64,000 bases of DNA, from contig CM076846.1 in assembly GCA_039519185.1 (NCBI GenBank), positions 113,792,566-113,856,565 of the forward strand, written 5' to 3'. The DNA is from Astragalus membranaceus. Its lineage: Eukaryota; Streptophyta; Magnoliopsida; Fabales; Fabaceae. The translations under genes and the position numbers were made by a program. Within the stretch, counting starts at the first letter, position 1. Each line of letters opens with the position of its first letter. Below are positions 22,390 through 31,940 of this stretch, in pieces. A model generated the notes under the pieces. It saw only the letters and a program-made list of their open reading frames with translations, was not told the origin of the DNA and made no database searches.

Positions 22390-23135
22390 TGTTCGCTGGT
22401 GTTTTTAGCAAACAATCACTGGTTTTATTAGAAATGTTTGTGAGATTAAACCAGAAATCTCCAAAGCAATTGCCTTTAAACACCGCAGTTTGTCAACAAA
22501 TATATTTTAAAAGGGAGACAATTCACCATGAAAATGGAAATCAAAGAAAAAGAAGCAATAAAATGGAACGCAGAAATGTAAAATGACTTGTATTGAAAGT
22601 AATAAATTGCATTAAATGTAAAGAGAATGGTGCACAAATTCACATACGTTGTACAATAATTCTTTTACTCTGTTTTCGCTGTGACTTGAAAGTTAGAGTT
22701 TCGGAACTGTGTGTTTGGTATAATAATTTGCCACCCCGATTTCTCTGTAGAAACTACTATTTATACAGAAAATAATGACTGAAATGTAAACTGCTATGGA
22801 CACGTGGCTACGTCTCATTAACCAGTGATGGATTTCGTGCCACGCTCGATGCCACATACTGCCTACGTTGTATTAACCGTAGTCTTGAAATTCGCCACAA
22901 CTGTTTGCCAATAACTGCTTGACGAAGTCCTGAATACACTGTCCTGTCGAAAACTCTTCCCTGTCGAATTGGTGAAGACTTCTTCTGTCGAATTGAAGAC
23001 TTCTTCTGTCGAAAACATGCTGAGATGACTTAAATGTCACTTTTTCTTTCCGAAGGCATTATGAATGATCTTTAATGAAGAGTCAAACCCTATTAACTAA
23101 CCACTCAAAAGCCTTGTCGAAATTTTAGGCTAACA
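22390..23135 (-). repeat. Array LTR 5, inner type (746 bp)
   Basis: Same as LTRs 2-4 by eye. Confidence 0.92.
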
Positions 23136-23335
23136 AATTGCCCCCCAAAAATATCTTTTTCGACAGCACAAGTGTTAAGGAAGAAAAAGAATATTTTTGA
23201 AGATTTCGAAACGTCACCTCCAACAACTTTGCATTAAATGGTGATCGGCAAAAATGATCATGACCTTACGCAGATAAAGCGAACCGTTTTATTGGGCCAC
23301 GTCATTTGGTTGGTAGACCACGTCTTTTCAGAATC

Positions 23336-24895
23336 TCAAACGTGCGAAGCATCGTAACTGTGCAACCGTTGGACCTCTAACGTATAAATACGTTTCACTT
23401 CATCTTCTTCGACATCACCGAATGCGACGTCAAATTCTTCTTTGACATATGCAATTTTTTCTTTTTTAGGAAACCTAGTTGACCTAGATTTCTCCTCTTT
23501 TAACCTTTCAACTTGTCGAACTCTATCAGCCAATTGGGCCATGTCTTTTAGATAAGATGTGTCCAATTTCTTTCTGATTGAATAATCAAGACCACCAGCA
23601 GCCATTTCGACGAGTTCATGTTCAGGCACTTGTGTGAAACAACGAGCCTTCAGTAGCCTAAACCTATTCAAATAGTCATCAACAGTTTCAGGCATTTTGC
23701 GCTGAACACTGGCCAATTCTTTGAGACTAATCTTAGATTGGCCCATGTAAAACTGCGCATGAAATGCTTTTTCTAATTGCCCCCATGTGAAAATAGAACC
23801 AGGGGGTAATGTAGTAAACCAAGTAAAAACATTTTTTGTTAAAGAATTTGGGAAATATTTCATCTTCAAATTCTCATTTTGGGCTATATCCCCAGACTCA
23901 GTCAAATAACGAGCAATATGTTCGACAGTAGACTCTTTTGTGTCACCACCAAACTTAGTATATTTAGGAACTTTCCAGCCCCTTGGTAACTCAGTTTGCA
24001 ACACATATTCACACAATGGTGATATGAAATTTGGCCTATGTAAGCCTACATTAACGCCATTTTGTGTCAATATAGTTTCTACTAAAGTGGCTATATTATC
24101 TTGAGCGCCAACATTATTTTGTTGCACTTGTCGAACAACTTCATCAGCGTTCTGATTTCGATTTACCAGAAAAACTTCAGGAACATGATTTGCAGTTCCC
24201 TGACGCTCACCTACATTCACTGGGACTTCGACTGGAATCGTTCTTTGGGTATTAACAGGCAATCCATTATTTACTGTGTTGGGCATCTGCCTATTACTAA
24301 TATTTGGAGCCCCAAAGAAATCTGCAATTCGACCCATTTGATTGGCTAACCTTTGGTAACTAGTATTAGTATTTTGAATCAATGGATTAAAAACCGTACC
24401 GATTTGTTGGGTTAACATATTAACCATATCATGATTGCTCTCATCAACTTGTTGTCGTAAGGCAAACAAAGATTCATTGGTTAATGCTGTGGGATTTCGA
24501 CCCATTACACTTTCAGAAGAAACATGTACAGGAGACATGGTCGAAATATGTGGCATTCCAGTAGGCATGCCATACGATCCAGAAGGAAATGCAGGAAAAC
24601 TTACATTATGAAAATGTGGATTTAAACCACTTCCTATTGCCATATAAGGACTATGAAGTCCCATATGTGACGGCAAAGGCATAGGCATAGATGCCATGTT
24701 TGACTGCGTTGATCCAACGTTAGTCATTGATACTGGAGGAACGGTTGTTGATGATGATGGGGATATTGTTCCCACAACCATCCCTGCATTTACGTTTGCA
24801 GAGTCTACTATTGTTCCCTGTTCTTGTGAAATCACAGGATTAGAACTAGACGCATTATTAGTAGGACGAACCATTTTTCCACTTCTTAAGTACAT
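23336..24895 (-). CDS. Gag protein, array unit 5
   Basis: Protein identical to units 1 and 3 (Pro54), with C at 23224. This is the unit nearest the upstream (right) end on the minus strand, so a transcript from LTR 6 reads it first. Confidence 0.9.
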   Translation of the reverse strand: MYLRSGKMVRPTNNASSSNPVISQEQGTIVDSANVNAGMVVGTISPSSSTTVPPVSMTNVGSTQSNMASMPMPLPSHMGLHSPYMAIGSGLNPHFHNVSFPAFPSGSYGMPTGMPHISTMSPVHVSSESVMGRNPTALTNESLFALRQQVDESNHDMVNMLTQQIGTVFNPLIQNTNTSYQRLANQMGRIADFFGAPNISNRQMPNTVNNGLPVNTQRTIPVEVPVNVGERQGTANHVPEVFLVNRNQNADEVVRQVQQNNVGAQDNIATLVETILTQNGVNVGLHRPNFISPLCEYVLQTELPRGWKVPKYTKFGGDTKESTVEHIARYLTESGDIAQNENLKMKYFPNSLTKNVFTWFTTLPPGSIFTWGQLEKAFHAQFYMGQSKISLKELASVQRKMPETVDDYLNRFRLLKARCFTQVPEHELVEMAAGGLDYSIRKKLDTSYLKDMAQLADRVRQVERLKEEKSRSTRFPKKEKIAYVKEEFDVAFGDVEEDEVKRIYTLEVQRLHSYDASHV

Positions 24896-24969
24896 GCAAA
24901 TACAAACACATACAAGAACATAGAAAAATTATGTATTAAAGGCAAACTGTCCCACTGGGCGTGCCAATT

Positions 24970-25694
24970 TGTTCGCTGGTGTTTTTAGCAAACAATCACT
25001 GGTTTTATTAGAAATGTTTGTGAGATTAAACCAGAAATCTCCAAAGCAATTGCCTTTAAACACCGCAGTTTGTCAACAAATATATTTTAAAAGGGAGACA
25101 ATTCACCATGAAAATGGAAATCAAAGAAAAAGAAGCAATAAAATGGAACCCAGAAATGTAAAATGACTTGTATTGAAAGTAATAAATTGCATTAAATGTA
25201 AAGAGAATGGTGCACAAATTCACATACGTTGTACAATAATTCTTTTACTCTGTTTTCGCTGTGACTTGGAAGTTAGAGTTTCGGAACTGTGTGTTTGGTA
25301 TAATAATTTGCCACCCCGATTTCTCTGTAGAAACTACTATTTATACAGAAAATAATGACTGAAATGTAAACTGCTATGGACACGTGGCTACGTCTCATTA
25401 ACCAGTGATGGATTTCGTGCCACGCTCGATGCCACATACTGCCTACGTTGTATTAACCGTAGTCTTGAAATTCGCCACAACTGTTTGCCAATAACTGCTT
25501 GACGAAGTCCTGAATACACTGTCCTGTCGAAAACTTTTCCCTGTCGAATTGGTGAAGACTTCTTCTGTCGAAAACATGCTGAGATGATTTAAATGTCACT
25601 TTTTCTTTCCGAAGGCATTATGAATGATCTTTAATGAAGAGTCAAACCCTATTAACTAACCACTCAAAAGCCTTGTCGAAATTCTATGCTAACA
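24970..25694 (-). repeat. Array LTR 6, outer type (725 bp)
   Basis: The outermost upstream LTR. Like LTR 1 it lacks the 21-bp duplication, and it ends TATGCTAACA before the GTATC duplication. By eye it differs from LTR 1 at eight sites (about 1.1%), more than inner LTRs differ from each other. Confidence 0.93.
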
Positions 25695-25974
25695 GTATCC
25701 AATAGAATAAACAAAATCATTTTAAATTTAATGAATTTTTTTAACCAAGTGGCTACAACACAAACAACCCGAACACCTATAGAGCAACACCTAAGTTTTT
25801 TTTCTCTAAGGTGATAGTTGGGACCTGGGATTCAGAAGTAGAGAAAATAGGGCCATCACTTGCCATTCTCTGGCTTGTCTGATTAGTTTTCGATGCCATT
25901 TGTTCTTTTTATTTTTTTTTGAGAAAAGAAGACTCAAAGAGGAAACTATATCAAACAAGATTGGGAGGAGGCCG
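25695..25974 (+). repeat. PIGW intron duplication, copy 1 (right arm)
   Basis: Continues the intron after the array and matches 29576-29852 with a few differences. It ends at GGAGGCCG, where copy 1 stops abruptly and inverted sequence begins. The block 25865-25893 is the partner of the 29-bp inverted repeat at 25975-26003. Confidence 0.88.
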
Positions 25975-27731
25975 TCGAAAACTAATCAGACAAGCCAGAG
26001 AATAGGAAGCATAATCGCAAGCAGCTTCAAATCGCAAAGAACAAAAAACGAAAACAAAATATGAAGAACAGACCTCAAATCGCGAGCACCAAAATCGTGG
26101 GAACCAAAATCGCTAGCACCTTCTTCAAATCGCGAATAGCAGAATCGCGAGAACCAAAATCGAAGCACCAAAATAGAGAGAAACAAAATCGCAGCAACAA
26201 AATGGCAAGAGAGTGATACTAATTGGAGTTATGATTTGCAGTGCTGGAGTTATGATTTGAGGCTAGGGTTTTCGATTTGGGGCTAAGTTGGAAGAGAAAG
26301 AGAGGGAGTGACAAAGACGAAGTGAAGAAGCGTGAAAACGAGGAAGGAGTGTTTTGTTTTCAATTTTGATTAGGGTTGGATCGGGTAACCTTATTTAATT
26401 CGGGTAGGTGGCCCAGTTTTATTTTTTTGGAGTGGTCCATGGACCATTTAAATGGTTTGGTTTTTTTTGGTGTGGTTAGGTTCAGTTTAGTGAAAAGGTG
26501 TGGTTCTTCCTTCTCTTTTTGCTTGAATACATTGTTGATTGTTGGTTGAGAAGTGATACCCTTCTTGAAAATATTAGAAACACTTGGCTGCGAAACGTCA
26601 ACCTTTTTTCTTTTCCAAGCGTCACGGAGGTCAACTTCTTCTTCTTCTTCTACTTCATCCGATTGAGATGGAGTTCTTTTCTCAATCAATTTCTTTTGCA
26701 TATCAACTACAATATACCACATTTGCTCCCGAACATTATCCGGGACAGCTCTGCACTCTTCAACATCTTTCTTTGTGCAAACTAAATGGTGCTTTAGTCG
26801 GTAAATTCCCCCGCTAGCCATCACTTTGTGACAGTATTTGCATTTAACTTTGTTTCCTTCAATAAGTGTACTGTGTGCCCAGGTTAAATCTTGTCGCTGC
26901 CCACGTGCATTTTTCGGCAAAGTTCGGCGTCTAACAGTCGTCCCAACACTTGGATTGCCAACACTTGGGGTCCCAACACTTGGGGTCCCAACACTTGGGG
27001 TTGAACCGGTTGTTGAAACAGGAGGCCTACTACCACGTCCCCTTGCAGCCATAATCTAAACAAAAACCCTGTACAGAACAGGAAGAGCATGGAAATTGGA
27101 AACCAAAATCAGAAACACACACCAAAATAAAACACAAACACTGTACAGGAGAAGAATCGCAGAAACAAACAGACAAAACACAAACGCAGAAAATGCAGGA
27201 GAAAAAAACGCAGACTTGAGACACAAACACTACTAACCTGGAAGAAAAAAACAAACACAAAATGAAACACAAACACTACTAACCTGGAAGAAAAAAACGA
27301 GACTTGAGACAGCTGGAAATGCAGGAGAAGAAACGCAGAAACGCAGGGAATGAAGAAACGCGAAACTTGCGTGAAAACCCAGTGACAGAGGAAACGAGAC
27401 TTGCGTCAGTTGCGTGACTGAAAACGAACGCAGGGAGAGAGGAATGGAGTTGCGTGAGAGAGAATGAGGGCTACGAGAATCGTGGTTTCAAATTAGGGTT
27501 CAAAAACTAATTTTTTGGGTAAAAACGCAAACCGGGTCGCGAAACCCGACCCGTTTGCGCTGTCTTCACATCCACGATTCTGCATACTTTGTTCGCAATC
27601 TCGTACGATTTTACCAAAATCGCACGATTCTACTTTTTTTGCGATGCTGCTTACGATTCGAATCGCGAGGGGGTAGTAAACTCTTACAATCGGACGATTT
27701 TACGAGTAAAATCGCGATTTTAACTACTATG
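25975..27731 (-). mobile_element. 5' half of a hAT transposon, inverted
   Basis: On the minus strand the element begins CATAGTAGTTAAAATCGCG (from 27731) directly after the target copy CACAGAAT (27732-27739). It holds the N-terminal transposase frame and subterminal repeats of CGATTTTA-like units. The first 29 bases (25975-26003) are a perfect inverted copy of host intron 25865-25893, not hAT, and mark the inversion junction. The central transposase part is absent. Confidence 0.8.
26360..27052 (-). pseudogene. hAT transposase N-terminal fragment with BED zinc finger
   Basis: A 230-residue frame from ATG 27052. Residues about 14-38 are a short SVGTP/SVGNP repeat (15-bp units near 26945-26996). 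A BED-type finger follows: W-A-H-S, then CKYCHKVMASGGIYRLKHHL with Cys-x2-Cys and the downstream His and Cys. After that comes a linker with an acidic run (DEVEEEEEVDLRDAW) and SQPS/SQPT repeats. In hAT transposases the BED finger binds the element ends. The RNase-H-like catalytic core that should follow is missing and the frame ends in unrelated sequence, so this is a remnant. A domesticated short BED protein is possible but less likely. Confidence 0.75.
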
Positions 27732-27873
27732 ATTCTGTGTGCTAAGAATTACATTGACGTCTGAAGACACTAGATAGGGTAGCATTGAAGGACTCACATG
27801 GATGCAATATTTCGTGCTTGCCGAGAAACAAATGAATTTGCTAAAACAAATGCTTCCACTCCAAGATCCATCT
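27732..27873 (-). pseudogene. PIGW: Inverted copy of PIGW exon 8 and following intron
   Basis: The reverse complement matches 11036-11177, including the complete exon 8 (27798-27871 here) with one coding change (GTGCTTGCC against GTGGTTGCC). It ends at CACAGAAT, the left hAT target copy. The match stops at 27873, where hAT C-terminal coding sequence begins on the other strand. Confidence 0.9.
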
Positions 27874-28818
27874 TCAGGCTGTGAGAGGAACTGGAGTGCA
27901 TTTGAGATGGTATGATTTCACATTATTAGTATATTTATTTCTCATAAGTGTTTTGTGATAGGTATTTCAATTTAGTTTTTCTAAATTGTGTAGGTCCATA
28001 GCAAGAAAAGAAACTGATTGCTGCAGCCAAAAATGAACGATCTTGTGTATGTGATGGCAAATGGAAGATTAGTTAAGAATAAGACTAAAAGGGGAAAACG
28101 GTCTCTAGATGTTGAAGATTTCAATGATGATGATTGGATCATGGGTGAAGATGAGGAAGAAAATGCACCTGAGGGTGGTGTTGATATTGTTGATTTAGAT
28201 GAAGACTTGATTGGTAATGATAGGGTTGGTAGTATTAGTGCTACATCCGTTGTAGGTGTGGATGAACTTGATGTTGTTGATGATGGAGGAAATGATGGAG
28301 ATGATAGAGGTGATTATGGTGAAGGTGATAATGGAGAAGATAATGTGGGAGATGATTATGTGGGAGATGATTATTTGGGAGATGATTATGGGGCATATGA
28401 TATTAATGATGAGATTAATGAAGATGAAGATGAAGAGATTATGGGTGATGTGCCTAATATCAATATAAATGATTTGATGTAGGGGGCTTTATGTGATTTC
28501 TTAAACTTGGACTTTTATGTGTAAGCTTTTAGTAATTTCCTTGGAGGATTTGGTTGTTTGTTGGTTTATGTTTAACACTCCAATTCTTGATGAAATTGGT
28601 TGTTTAATTATGAGCTATATTAGTTTATATTAATATCTGCATTTCGGTAGAATCTTCCGATTCTACTTGCGATTTACGATTTTGTTTGCCCCTCCCGATT
28701 CTACAAATTTGTACAACTTTTTTTCGGTAGAATCTTCCGATTCTACTTGCGATTTACGGTTTGCGATTTCGCTATCCCCCTCCTGATTTTAAGCAAAATC
28801 TCGATTTTGACTACTATG
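27874..28818 (+). mobile_element. 3' half of the same hAT transposon
   Basis: It ends GACTACTATG at 28818, followed by the right target copy CACAGAAT (28819-28826). The terminal inverted repeat CATAGTAGT then C/T then AAAATCG pairs with the end at 27731. Subterminal repeats (CGGTAGAATCTTCCGATTCT near 28646 and again near 28723) are typical of hAT ends. Confidence 0.82.
27887..28482 (+). pseudogene. hAT transposase C-terminal (dimerisation) remnant
   Basis: Reading GCERNWSAFEM (ending at 27909), an intron, then VHSKKRN, a TGA stop in place of the usual Arg codon, then LLQPKMNDLVYVMANGRL. This is the conserved hAT C-terminal dimerisation motif. An Asp/Glu/Gly-rich tail with VGDDY-type repeats follows to a stop at 28482. 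It can be opened only from an internal Met (28018 frame, Met at 28033) and lacks the catalytic part. Confidence 0.75.
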
Positions 28819-29852
28819 CACAGAATGAATTTTAGGAAAGTAATTGTCTTTTGATGTTGACCAAGATACAGAAATCTATATTTACCTAGATATAGAAATG
28901 CCTTTTTCATTGAGTTCGATGATAAGTTAATAGTTTTCTTAAATCTAAAGTGAATGAGTTGGGGAACTATTTTGATAAAATTGCTGCTTCCCTAATTTGG
29001 CTTACCTGCTCTATATGGCATTGATGTCTTTTGAATGAACTTGCAGATATATACTGCCTTCTGCTCTATATGGCATTGATGTCTTTTGACATGCATTTGT
29101 AAATACTGCATCTTATTATCTTTAACAAGAATAATCTCCTATATGTTTTTGAAATTTGAATGTTATATCATATAGTTCTGGAAGATTTCAGACAATAATC
29201 TAACCCCCATGATCTGTAAGCCTAGCAACTATATGGCATCTATGGTAGGGTGACTGAAGCTTATTTTGCAAACACAATTCACTTAGCACTTAGGTGAAAT
29301 TTGCTCTTGATTGTAGTGTGCACCTGGATTATATTCACCCGCGTTTGCTTTCCCACAACAAAGAGCAAAATTGATAATCCAACTTTTTCCATTGATCTTA
29401 TTTTTCTTCGAAAATTCCTTCAGTTCAGATGATATCTCCAGCATTGGCACCCTTGTCCAAGAAACTAAAGTTCTACGGAAGATACAAGGCTAAGTAATTT
29501 TTGGGCAAAACTTAGGTGTAATTCCTTGTGCTTTTTTTACTGTTCTCCAGTTAATGCTTCAAAACATGGACTGTGTTTCCAATAGAATAAACAAAATCAT
29601 TTTAAATTTAATGAATTTTTTTAACCAAGTGGCTACAACACAAACAACCCGAACACCTATAGAGCAACAACTAAGTTTTTTTTCTCTAAGGTGATAGTTG
29701 GGACCTGGGATTCAGAAGTAGAGAAAATAGGGCCATCACTTACCATTCTCTGGCTTGTCTGATTAGTTTTCGATGCCATTTGTTCTTTTTATTTTTTTGA
29801 GAAAAGAAGACTCAAAGAGGAAACTATATCAAACAAGATTGGGAGGAGGCCG
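28819..29852 (+). repeat. PIGW intron duplication, copy 2
   Basis: Direct copy of 11170-12090 plus 25695-25974 without the array. The array target reads CTGTGTTTCCAATAG here, an empty site. The exon 9 region is deleted and replaced by a second TCTGCTCTATATGGCATTG block joined at CTTTTGA. Sequence after 29852 continues into unique intron. Confidence 0.88.
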
Positions 29853-31075
29853 ATGACTTAATTCAGGTGATATCGTCATAGAGTTCTGGTGACAGGAGAT
29901 CTTCTAAAACTGTAACTAATTTCCTACTCTGTTCTTTTTAGAAAGTCACCACTGCCAGTTAACCCAATTCCCGTTGTCACCGAAAATCGTTTCAGAAGTT
30001 GCTGTCTGGCCAGCTCTTCAACCGCCGTTACTGGAAATCAATCTCCCCTGCCAAAAAAGAGAGCAGCAAATGGCAGTGCGTGGAGAGTTTTTCGTGGGAT
30101 GGTGCTTGGAGGTGATTAGCAGAACAGAGGCGACTAAAAGAAAATAACAGAGCTTCAAATTGAAACAGAGGGGTGTAAATATAGGGTTAGCAGCAGATTG
30201 GAAAGAAGTTGCATGGCTGAGGATAGTGCAGACGAAGCAATTCTAATTCGTCTTCACCCGGTGAATCGCTTGTCCGCTGGTTTCAGTTTCTGCTCTTTGC
30301 TGATCTGTACCTTTTTTCCGACACCTCTTTTGGCTTCCATTCTCTGCAAATGTGTAACCTTTTTATGATGTGTTTTTCACGTATCATGTAAATATAATGG
30401 ATAGGGTAGCGTTTATCATAACTACCATATTTGTATTATTTATAACAATAACAATGTCCCCTACCCATGCTTCTATCAGTCTTTTCAGTCTTCAACCTAT
30501 GCTTTTGTTGGTCACATTAGTCGTTTGCTAGGAGCTAACTTGACTAATGGAAATAGGTCAAGGACCTTTATTTGTGTTTCTTTAGTGTAGGGACTAATAT
30601 GTAAAATTTTGTCAAACTTGAGGACAAAAACCAAAAGTTTGGTTAGTTTGTTAACGTTTTGAATTTGTTATGCAGATATTAGGGAATAATTTCTTTGAAC
30701 TCGACTTTGATATATTGATATTAGATAATTAAGAAGAAGAAAACACTGAGAGAGATGCTTATTTGAATTTGAAAAGTAAGAATAAAAAGAATGTCGATGT
30801 GGAAGATTTCTTTAAAAAGCTATGTGGGTAGAGAGAGTTTAGCAAATGAGTGCCTTAACGTTCAAAAAAGGGGACCTCATTTAATATAATGGAGTGATTA
30901 TGAGTTCTAACTGTCTAATTTCGTAGTTCGAGTCATTCTTTAGAAAGCCAGTAATGTTTTTGTTTTTAATTACATAGTTCTTGTTATGCAGTTTTGCTTA
31001 TTTACATATCGAGTATAATTGTCTAATTCACGATGTTCTCTAAGAAGCCACTATTGATTAATCCTTGTTATATAA
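29853..31075 (+). other. Remaining PIGW intron sequence
   Basis: AT-rich, no recognisable coding exon or mobile element ends. A patch near 29960-30290 is less AT-rich and might be old gene debris, but I cannot identify it. Confidence 0.5.
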
Positions 31076-31704
31076 CATGTGAGTGAATATGGTGTGCATT
31101 GGAATTTCTTTTTCACACTCGCTGCTATCTCAGTCCTTACTTCCTTCAGCATTATTTTGTTGGCTCTATCTTGATTAGTGTTCAATTTATATTTATGCAA
31201 TTGAATCTTTTTGAGCTAATCTGGCTTACAAAATGCAGCTGTATGGATTTTGATAAAACACAAATTAGTCTGTCATATCATGGTTGCGATCCAATTCTCA
31301 CATCCAACAATTGCGTGTACCATTCCTTTTCTAATTCAGCTATTTATTCTTAAGAGGCTATTTATGTTGGGAACATCATTGCTTGATTTGAGAACTTGAT
31401 GTTAAGATTGTAAGGAACTTGATCTAAGTTTAATCCTACGGATTTCTCAATCAGTATCATCATCCTAATTTCACAGCATGTCATTCTTGAGTTATAGCAA
31501 ACGTTGTAATTGCTAATTTGGCACCTTATTTTGGATCTGGTTTCAATATTTAATCTGGTTGTCACCCATTTTTCAGCTATTATCAATACTAATGCTGGCT
31601 GATTTTATGCCTGGAAGTAAAACTTCAATACTTGAAGAAGCATTGAATATATCGAAACTTACTGGCCACATTTCTTCTGGTGAGCAATATATTCTTAGTG
31701 AACA

Positions 31705-31745
<41 letters not shown>

Positions 31746-31940
31746 ATTAAATGAAGTTATAATTTCCTGTAAATAATTTGTATGCAGGCAAATATCCTCA
31801 CTGGGTTGGTAAACCTATCTGTTGATACCCTCTCTACGTCATCAACCACAGCTTTTTTTATCTTACTTGTCTATGCATATATTTTATCAACTGTGATTGG
31901 AATTGCAGATTATTTTGGTATGAAGCTAAAATTTTGGTGA
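31076..31940 (+). pseudogene. PIGW: PIGW 3' exons (degenerate) and stop codon
   Basis: Exon 10 reads HVSEYGVHWNFFFTLAAISV then LTSFS (31076-31150), but the bases before it are TATAA, not an AG acceptor. A partial penultimate exon at 31576-31647 reads LLSILMLADFMPGSKTSILE then EALN. It is followed by unrelated sequence and a CT repeat. The last exon is 31788-31940 (acceptor TATGCAG): ANILTGLVNLSVDTLSTSST and on to GMKLKFW, stop TGA 31938-31940. About 200 family residues between these exons are missing. Confidence 0.83.
31711..31742. repeat. (CT)n microsatellite
   Basis: About 16 CT units between the last two PIGW exons. Confidence 0.95.

Larger units (their letters stand above)
12091..25694 (-). 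mobile_element. Tandem array of five gag-only LTR-retrotransposon units sharing six LTRs
   Basis: The layout is LTR-int-LTR-int-LTR-int-LTR-int-LTR-int-LTR with an exact 2580-bp period between equivalent points of the inner units. The whole array is bounded by one GTATC duplication (12086-12090 and 25695-25699) and has TG...CA type ends (TGTTCGCTGG, GCTAACA). Each internal region is 1834 bp: a 74-bp leader, a 519-codon gag, and 200 bp of 3' sequence. The polypurine tract next to each LTR (first at 12816-12832) reads ATTTTTGGGGGGCAATT on the minus strand. The candidate primer site is TTGGCACGCCCAGTGGGAC (first at 14629-14647), tRNA not assigned. There is no protease, reverse transcriptase or integrase. 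This fits the TR-GAG class of non-autonomous plant elements, here in an unusual multimeric form that probably depends on a Tat-lineage gypsy partner (inference). Confidence 0.93.
3280..31940 (+). pseudogene. PIGW: PIGW/GWT1 inositol acyltransferase gene, disrupted
   Basis: PIGW (GWT1 in yeast) is a multi-pass ER membrane enzyme that acylates the inositol of GlcN-PI during GPI-anchor synthesis. Translated exon pieces, read in order, match the plant PIGW family as I remember it: LKEQ at the N terminus, NLSGSSMLEITAL, SFKAYLATLSLDFLVIVVP, VDFRIFPRRYAK followed by TETYGTSL, MDLGVGAFVLANSFVSRQ, LVTTTGVDY, EYGVHWNFFFTLAA, and a C terminus ending GMKLKFW-stop. Lesions visible: exon 7 is split by a retrotransposon; the exon 4 donor is TT; exon 9 ends in TAG where the family has Gln; no AG acceptor precedes exon 10; and the roughly 200 residues between the NFFFTLAA exon and the penultimate exon are absent. 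Introns are inflated to about 19.5 kb by other elements. An intact paralogue should exist elsewhere, because the pathway is essential (inference). Confidence 0.88.

Noticed and set aside
13781..24923. Recurrent 60-82-codon plus-strand frames in every array unit
   Set aside because: Shadows of the gag frame and of LTR sequence, repeated only because the units repeat.
12091..25694. CRISPR-like or satellite interpretation of the 2580-bp array
   Set aside because: Units contain LTRs, a primer site, a polypurine tract and gag, with a 5-bp target duplication at the outer ends, so it is retroelement-derived.
28018..28482. Intact small acidic protein gene (154 codons)
   Set aside because: The upstream frame shows a hAT C-terminal motif with a stop in it, so it is the tail of a dead transposase.
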